Shown: positions 57,979 to 64,000 of the stretch, piece after piece
Layout of the letters: the number at the start of each line of letters is the position of its first letter
How positions within the stretch are numbered: position 1 is the stretch's first letter
Source of the DNA: Lantana camara
Taxonomy: Eukaryota; Streptophyta; Magnoliopsida; Lamiales; Verbenaceae
Direction of reading: 5' to 3'
Assembly (NCBI GenBank): GCA_037501455.1
Contig: CM074863.1
Location: 8,614,001 to 8,678,000 of the forward strand
Length of the DNA: 64,000 bases
Position numbers and translations under genes: made by a program
Notes under the pieces: model-generated
The model's database searches: none
The model's input: only the letters and a program-made list of their open reading frames with translations
Told to the model about the DNA's origin: nothing

Positions 57979-60811
57979 TCAAGCGGCTGGGGCTATATCC
58001 TCATCAACGATCACCAGAACGGGGCCATGCACTGGGCCCTCAGGCTCTTGCGGTTGATCTGGAGGACCGTTGGGCTCATTGGCATCTGGAGCAGGAGCGT
58101 TGGCACCTTCATCAATTGGGATCGGGGCCTCCTCCATGACGGGCGCTTGAGGCTCGTCTTCAGGATCATCATCTTGGACCGCACCCCCTTCCCTATGAGC
58201 GTCGGCGTACTCATCTTGGATCAGCTTGACCAAGAAATCGTACTCCATCTCGGCGATGGTGTCCGCGGGGTCGTTGGGGTCCTCATCCACCTCTTCACAG
58301 CGCTCGTTGAACAAGAGCCCCGTGCCCTCGGCTCCCTTCATGGCCGGATCGGTCAGCCCCTTGTGAATGCCTTGATCCACTGCCAAGTTAAAGGCATTTT
58401 GGGCCTCATCCAAGCAGTGTAACGAGGCCGCGAAGTTGAAGGCCTTTGAATGGCAGAATTTGATGAGGGCCTCCTTGGTGGCACGCTCCAGGCTTCGAGG
58501 CCACTCGTTCACGGCAGCGTTGAAATTCCGCTCGGCCTCTAGAGCCTTTGTCTTCCAGCTTTCGCGCTCGGCCTCCGCCTTCCTGCAGCGCTCATTAGCT
58601 TGAGCCAACTGGTTGCTCAAGCCGCTCTGAGCTGTCTCCACCGCCTGGAAATCCTCCTTGAGTTTCCCCAGCTCCCCCTCAGTTTTATTGTACAAATCCT
58701 TGAGGGATTCATACTTGGCGATTTCTGTGTCCAGCTCCGTTTGGATTTGAGCCGGATCATTCGAGCGGGCCATCTTCTTGTACTTGGCCTTGCGCTCGGC
58801 GTAAGTAGAGGCCCGCATTTGCACATTACGGAGCCGAGGAAGAACTTGCTGCGAAAACGAGAGGAAAACTGTTAGCCAGAAAGGTGTTAACTTACAAAAA
58901 ATTAACAAAGATAAGCAAGAAGTGAGGACTTACGGAGATTAGAGCGTGGGCCGCATCAAAGGTTACTTGCTCCACGGACTCGTTGAAGAGGTGCCGATGG
59001 TCTGCCGAGAACTGGGCCCTGCTGTAAAGATCTTGGGCCATAGTCTCGGATAGAGTGCCAGGCCTCAGCAGAATTGGCCCCCCGTCCGTGGGACCTGAGC
59101 ATTCCCTGTCCCCTCGTCGAGAGAACCCCCATAAATGCTCCTCCTCTGAAGAGGAAGTGTTCCCCTCGCCCTTGGGGCCCTCGACTACCTGCTTGCCCTT
59201 GCCTTTGATTGCGGCAGAATCGGGCATCCTCTTCCTCTTGCGGGAAGGCCTACTCGCGCTCGGGGGAACCTCAGTTATCGCCAGGGTAGTCACTGGCCTC
59301 GTTTGTTCCGCAGGGATGGGGGGTTGAGCATCGCCCGCTCTATCTGAAGAAGACCGCCCCCTGGTCTCCCTGTTGGCCACTCTACGTTCCCCTCGACCAC
59401 GAGGGGGCTGGACCTCTGGATGGGCGCTTGAACTGGCGCTGTGATCGCCGCTACGAGCGTCCCCGCGGTTGGTACGGTTGCGAGGGCGCTGTTGCTCGCG
59501 TTGCTGGTCCCCTTGTGGGGCTTGGTTCCTATTTGCGTGGGCGAAACGGGCTGCTTGTCTGATTCCACCAGCCATTTCTAGTATAGCGGCTCCTGCAAAA
59601 ATGGGAATTTCGAGGGTCAGAAATCCTCAAACCATTTGTTCAGATTGCAAGTTACAAGTATAGGGAAGAAGTTAGTATTTATTCCTATCTAAAGTTAGTG
59701 CCCTAAGGATCTAACCATCTCTCTCTATGTCACGAGCCGGAGGGTTGTCAAAATAATGAGGGTCATTGGAAAGGCCACATAGGAACATGAGCTCCGCGTC
59801 GTCTATCCAGTCCTTCGCTTGTATGAGGTGACCCTCGTCCCTTAGGGTTGCTGCCAGGTTTTTGGCCCAGTCTTTGGGGAGTGCGGGTTGCAATCGGCTC
59901 TTTGAAAACGAGCCCCATTCCGTGGGTACCCCAAAGCCCTCTTCTGTCGGAGCCTTGACGAAAATAAACTTCTCTTTCCAGTCAGGGCCATACGTGGTCG
60001 AGGGCGAATTGATCAGTTTCATGTGTGCCTTCGCCTGGACATAGTAAAAACCAGCCTGGGGAGATGAACGAGAGGAGCTGACCACTTGGAAAAGGGCATT
60101 GAAGTTCCGCAAGAAGGGCTCGTAGCCCATACTCCTCATCAGAATTATGAAGCAGGTCAGCAAAGCCAGGCCGTTGGGCACAATTTGTGACGGACACAAG
60201 CCCAGGTCATTCAACAAATGAGCCATTGAGACCGAGATGGGGAACCTCAAGCCTCCTGAACTCACTGTGTCCACATATACAGCCATTTCCCCGGGAGGCG
60301 GGTTATTCGCACGCTCGTGGCCTTCTGGGATTCTCCATGAATACCGCTCGTCCCAGAAAATGGGGGCCATCATGGTCTTTACATCTCCCACGGTGACTGT
60401 GCTGGGAGTCTCATCAGGCGTGCGCTCGGTAGCCTGGTAGCCAGACCCTTCACCCTCGTTGGGACCTTTGGATTTTTGGGATTTTTTGCCTTTTCCCTTG
60501 TCACGGGCTCTTTCTGAAGGCCTAGTAATGGCTTCAGCTACCGGAAGCGGGTTTGCGACGGCCACCGTCACGGTATGGCGGTGGGGATGAGTGGCACTTT
60601 GAGTTATGGGGAGAACAACCCCTTGCCTCTCTGCTTCCAGGACAAGATTCATCTCTTCGAAAAGAGGATCCACTCCGCCAGGATTCCTATCCTCCATAGC
60701 CCTCACTGCCGCCCCCAACTCCTCATCTCTAGGGGAACCGGGTGAAGAAGAACTCTCGATGGCCATTTCATTAATTTCACGGGCAAATTCTTCAATATGT
60801 TGGTCGGCCAT
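57979..60811 (-). CDS. Antisense gene inside the Gypsy element (gypsy-type transposase_28-like protein)
   Basis: Three minus-strand exons, 60811-59716, 59592-58934 and 58848-57979, with good GT-AG sites (ATG|GTTAG, TCC|GTAAG; tttgcag, ttcgcag). They join in phase to 874 residues ending in TGA. Residues about 145-300 (FWDERYSWRIPEGHE, GLRFPISVSMAHLLNDLGL, SQIVPNGLALL) match the domain annotated in plants as 'putative gypsy type transposon' (Transposase_28). The middle is Arg/Ser/Gln-rich with a basic KRKR stretch (possible nuclear signal). The last exon begins as a charged coiled coil (MARSND, ETAQSGLSNQLAQANERCRK) and ends acidic and Pro-rich. Function unknown. Extra antisense frames are known in some Tat-lineage elements. 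The frame is fully open with no stops. Confidence 0.82.
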
Positions 60812-61078
60812 GGCAGAAACTGGGATTTGGAAGTTTTCCGGTAAGAGGTTAGGGTTTCTTCAAGGAAAGAAATCTAAGGGGTTGTGAAATCCTAAAAGTT
60901 CAAATCTACGGTTAGCAAAGTTAGAAGATTACACTGGAATTTTACCTTGGAGATTTCTGAGAAAACGGGAGAAGAAGTTGAAGGTGCACTAAAGGAACTG
61001 GAATGCGAGAAAATTTTCTTTGCAAAGGGTGCTTGGGAGTTCTGAATGCGTAAAGAGTGATAAGATTTCAGAATCCCC

Positions 61079-61086
61079 TATTTATA
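61079..61086 (-). promoter_or_regulatory. TATA box of the antisense gene
   Basis: On the minus strand the sequence reads CCCTATAAATAGGGG, 268 bp upstream of the antisense ATG at 60811. It lies in the internal region, outside the LTR, so the antisense gene appears to have its own promoter. Confidence 0.65.
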
Positions 61087-61410
61087 GGGAGGGGAGTTGG
61101 TACCTTTTTCGGTATTGGATTCAAAATGGTAATCATTTCCCGCCTAGGAAACCACCCACTTTGTGGAACCGTCAAACACTTCCCAATGCTCACGCGCCCC
61201 ACGCGCGCCCGCATTTAATGCTCTGACGTTTCGGATATTCAAGAATAGTACAAAGCTCAGTATGGAGACATTCCGAGCGGACGGTTGAAAAGACTGCATT
61301 AATGGCGCAGTCAGAGGAAAATTGCTCAGCACGCCAAGTCCTGTACGAGCGCTGCAGGCTAAAAATCGAGCGTGTCAAAATTCTACAGTCCTTATCACTA
61401 AGGACTACAG

Positions 61411-61425
61411 AATTGGGGGGCAAAA
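61411..61425 (+). other. Polypurine tract of the Gypsy element
   Basis: aattggggggcaaaa immediately before the 3' LTR; primes plus-strand DNA synthesis. Confidence 0.8.
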
Positions 61426-62237
61426 TGATGGGGTCAAAATACGATCGGCTCATATTAAGACACGTGGCATCACCAAGATGATGACATCTGTCTCCCCAAG
61501 GCTGCACCCGTCAGTGCACGAGCGCCAAGCACAACGAGCGTCATCCCTCTTCAGGAGTTAAGCCCAACGAGCGCTATCACTCCTACGAGCGTCCAACATG
61601 CTAAATGGTTGGCACGACCACAGGCCAAGGGAGCCCTCTTCGAGCGTCACCCTCCCTCAGAGTGGCCTCTTCCTTCGGCTCATCACTTGAACTGAAGCCT
61701 CCATTCCCCTCAGCGGATATCATGGCTCACAGTACTCTAGGTTGACACGAGCGCGCTCTCAAGCCCTCGTTACCAACCACCCAACTGGCTCTCTGACACA
61801 ACGTACATGCCCGCGCACCTGCCACTGTTGCCTGCACCAACTTTTGGCCACTTTTGCAGAAGATTCCTCCTAGGTTTCTCTCTTGCGCCGCCACATGTTA
61901 GGGCAACATTCGGCCAGGACCACTTGAGGCAAAAGACCAAAGGGCCCTTGACCCTCAACTATAAATAGCCAAAGTCATCTTCTACATTGGTAAGCTTTCT
62001 TCACCGCTGCAACTGTGACTGAACTTACATTTCTTTATACACGGTACTGACTTGAGCGTCGGAGAGCCAAACTGGGTATCACCCCCAGTTCCCCCAGCTT
62101 GGCCTTCTGACTTTTGTTGTGCTTGTCCCAACAGGTAGAACCCACCTCCTATTTTCCGGCGAAGTTCCGGTGGTTTCCTCCACTATTACAAATCATAAAG
62201 TGATCGAGTTCGGACCCATACATTCCAGAACCCATCA
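61426..62237 (+). repeat. 3' LTR of the Gypsy element
   Basis: 812 bp, same length as the 5' LTR. I saw four single-base differences: ggccG/Act, gccacG/Atg, tcctC/Att and atcgG/Agtt. Confidence 0.95.
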
Positions 62238-62242
62238 TAAGT

Positions 62243-62429
62243 ATAATCTATGTAAAATAAATTTTTTAAAAAAGTATCTATAATTAAAAACTATAATAAG
62301 TTTTGTTATTTCAGTTTTCCCCCCAAAAAATTCTAAAAATATTAAAAAATACATAAAAAACTTTATATAATTATAAAATTTGTCCAGCCGTGTCGGACAC
62401 TTCACCCCGTTGTGTCCGACATCGTGTCC

Positions 62430-62465
<36 letters not shown>

Positions 62466-62874
62466 AATTTCGGACACTTTTCAGCCTTGTCCAAGGCGAC
62501 ACATTTTTAGGCGTGTCTGTGCTTTCCTGGTTATACGCTTAAATTGCTTAATTTGAGCCGCTGTTTTGCGGATGATATATCTGTAATTGTTGCGATGTGT
62601 ACAAATCTACTACCCTAACTTGTTGTACGAAGGCGCCATCTGTTCTTCATTGTTTCTGAAATTAATTTTGTATGATATATTTTTATGTAAATCAAATGAA
62701 TTCTAAGAAAGCTCTTCTCGTAATTGAGGTGCTAAAGGCTTTTATGCTTGGTATGTTAATGGATATCATGCTATTACTTTCGTTGATTAGCCCGAAGCGG
62801 CGTAGGATTGAAGGTGACTTATATATGTAGATCTTACAGTTTGAAGGAGAGAATGCCCGCTCGTATAAAGTATC
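62243..62874. other. Right flank of the Gypsy insertion
   Basis: Contains a T/C-rich tract (62430-62466) and the other half of the 'gacacg' repeat that the Gypsy element interrupted. No gene. Confidence 0.45.
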
Positions 62875-63318
62875 TGTTGGGAATAGTGCCCTAAAAATTC
62901 AATTTGTTGAATTAATTAAACTGAATTTACCGCAAGTTGTGAGTATTTCACATATTGATAATTAATGACGTGTGGTGGTATTCTTATATGAAATGTGTTT
63001 CATAGGAAAAGACTTTGAATACCGAAATCATATGTCATTAAAGTTCTAGTCGGTAAGATAAGAATATGTTCTTATCAAGACTATAACGTGACTATATATG
63101 ATGATTAGTCTTTCATCATAGGGAATGGTGATTCCAATTATAACACATTGATGATTTTCAATAGAATTGGAGACATCGAACTGGACCACTGAGAATATTC
63201 ATTTTACACTGCTATCTAAAATGAATAAAATCTCAGGAAGCATTGTACTCTTAATCCTGATAATATTTCACCTTTAGGCATGTATTGTTAGTCACTGTAA
63301 TATACTCGAAGTGAGGTC
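62875..63318 (+). mobile_element. LTR-like fragment, interrupted
   Basis: Starts TGTTGGGAATAGTGCCCTAAAAATTC, a typical Copia LTR opening, and runs to 63318 where a similar start occurs. No closing ...CA end with a target duplication is seen before that, so it may be truncated or invaded. Confidence 0.5.
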
Positions 63319-64000
63319 TGTTAGGAATAGTGCCCTAGAAAGCCGATTGTATATCCGCTTTGTGCTTTTCCTTATTGTAATCACTGACAATCTTTGAATG
63401 AAATAACGAATTGAGGCAACACTTCTTTATATGCTCTTGTTTGGTATGCATTTACTTTATCTGTGCATGTATGAGAACTCCCCTAATCCTGATGACTTTA
63501 GGACTCTACCATTTAGGTGAAATGGTTCATGAAACGAGCCCTATATCACATAAGTCATGATTAGTAAAATACTCCAAGCCTATGAGTCCTACCGACAGTG
63601 GGAGTCAACCTGACTCCTCTAAGGCTTGCTTGTGGGATCATGCCCTTAAGAAGGACCACCTTGTTTCATGGAGGTGCAAAGTGTATAGTTGATACGTGCG
63701 TGATACATGAGGGTGCTTACTTCAATAAGTAAGTTCACTGAGGTGCCCCGTGTGAGAACATTCCTAAATGGGAAAGGAAGTTTCTATTTAATATATAAAA
63801 CACTTAATTTCGGGAGATTAAACCTTGAAAAGGGTTTTTCTAGTTTAAAGTTTATTTTATCTAGTATTTAGAGAAATACTTTCGGAGACAACACTCCAAG
63901 GGTTTCTCCGGGGATATCGCGGGGAAGCTCTGTCGGTTTCACGAATGGGAAAGGAACTGGAAAAATACCGTTAGATAGCCATATTTGGAGTACGGTTATA
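63319..64000 (+). mobile_element. LTR-like start of another Copia-type element, leaves the window
   Basis: Starts TGTTAGGAATAGTGCCCTAGAAAG, close to the start at 62875 for about 20 bases but different afterwards. The sequence to 64000 is non-coding, as expected of a long LTR or leader. The far end is outside the window. Confidence 0.5.

Larger units (their letters stand above)
50170..62237 (+). mobile_element. Ty3/Gypsy element, Tat/Ogre lineage, with antisense gene
   Basis: LTRs of exactly 812 bp (50170-50981 and 61426-62237) and a perfect TAAGT duplication (50165-50169, 62238-62242). I count four LTR differences by eye. The primer-binding site TGGCGCCGTCTGTGGG starts at 50986 (tRNA-Arg type, as in Ogre) and the polypurine tract aattggggggcaaaa ends at 61425. 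The order protease-RT-RNaseH-archaeal-type RNaseH-integrase, plus a long 3' region with tandem repeats and an antisense gene, marks the Tat lineage. The integrase core is deleted. Confidence 0.97.

Overview
This is a nuclear genome window from a flowering plant, almost certainly a eudicot. The genes have many small GT-AG introns and plant-typical products: a wall-associated-kinase-like receptor, a mitochondrial ATP synthase beta subunit with a transit peptide, and DETOXIFICATION-type MATE transporters. The DNA between them is AT-rich and packed with Copia and Gypsy LTR retrotransposons, hAT and Mutator-like elements, foldback MITEs and a tRNA-derived SINE. I cannot name the species.

Layout. 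1-3004: 5' half of a Copia element (minus strand) inserted in a wall-associated-kinase copy, of which only the last 112 codons and the 3' flank (3005-3783) remain. 3813-8492: a complete, young Copia element with 190-bp LTRs and a GTTTA target duplication; it lacks a recognisable gag and has two in-frame stops. 8813-11169: a non-autonomous hAT element carrying two exons of a separase gene, one of them split by a second hAT element (9103-10512). 11178-17510: intergenic DNA with a 2.36-kb Mutator-like element (13975-16330) that contains another terminal-inverted-repeat element. 17511-19754: an intact, intron-less wall-associated-kinase-like gene, the paralogue of the left-edge fragment. 20692-20925: a foldback MITE just upstream of a 13-exon TTC5-like gene (21021-24733). 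25609-26957: a small glyoxalase/VOC-family gene. 28479-30000 (minus): a pKIWI502-like FAD/NAD(P) oxidoreductase. 31186-33875 (minus): mitochondrial ATP synthase beta, 9 exons, complete. 34496-37692 and 40300-42592 (both minus): tandem MATE transporters with matching exon structure, separated by a hAT MITE and a foldback MITE. 42580-46100: a duplicated MATE 5' flank with a solo LTR. 46290-47903: minisatellite and a 324-bp tandem duplication. 49008-49358: a DUF674-like fragment. 50170-62237: a 12.07-kb Gypsy element of the Tat/Ogre lineage with two 812-bp LTRs (4 differences seen) and a TAAGT target duplication. It has one long gag-pro-RT-RNaseH-aRNaseH frame whose integrase core is deleted, tandem repeats, and a three-exon antisense gene with its own TATA box. 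62875-64000: two LTR-like ends running off the window.

The host genes do not form a pathway. The coherent stories are local duplication (wall-associated kinase, MATE) and successive transposon insertion. The most striking items are the separase exons captured by a hAT element and then interrupted, and the long spliced antisense gene inside a recently inserted, integrase-deleted Gypsy element. Exon boundaries were placed by hand from GT-AG consensus, phase and family similarity.
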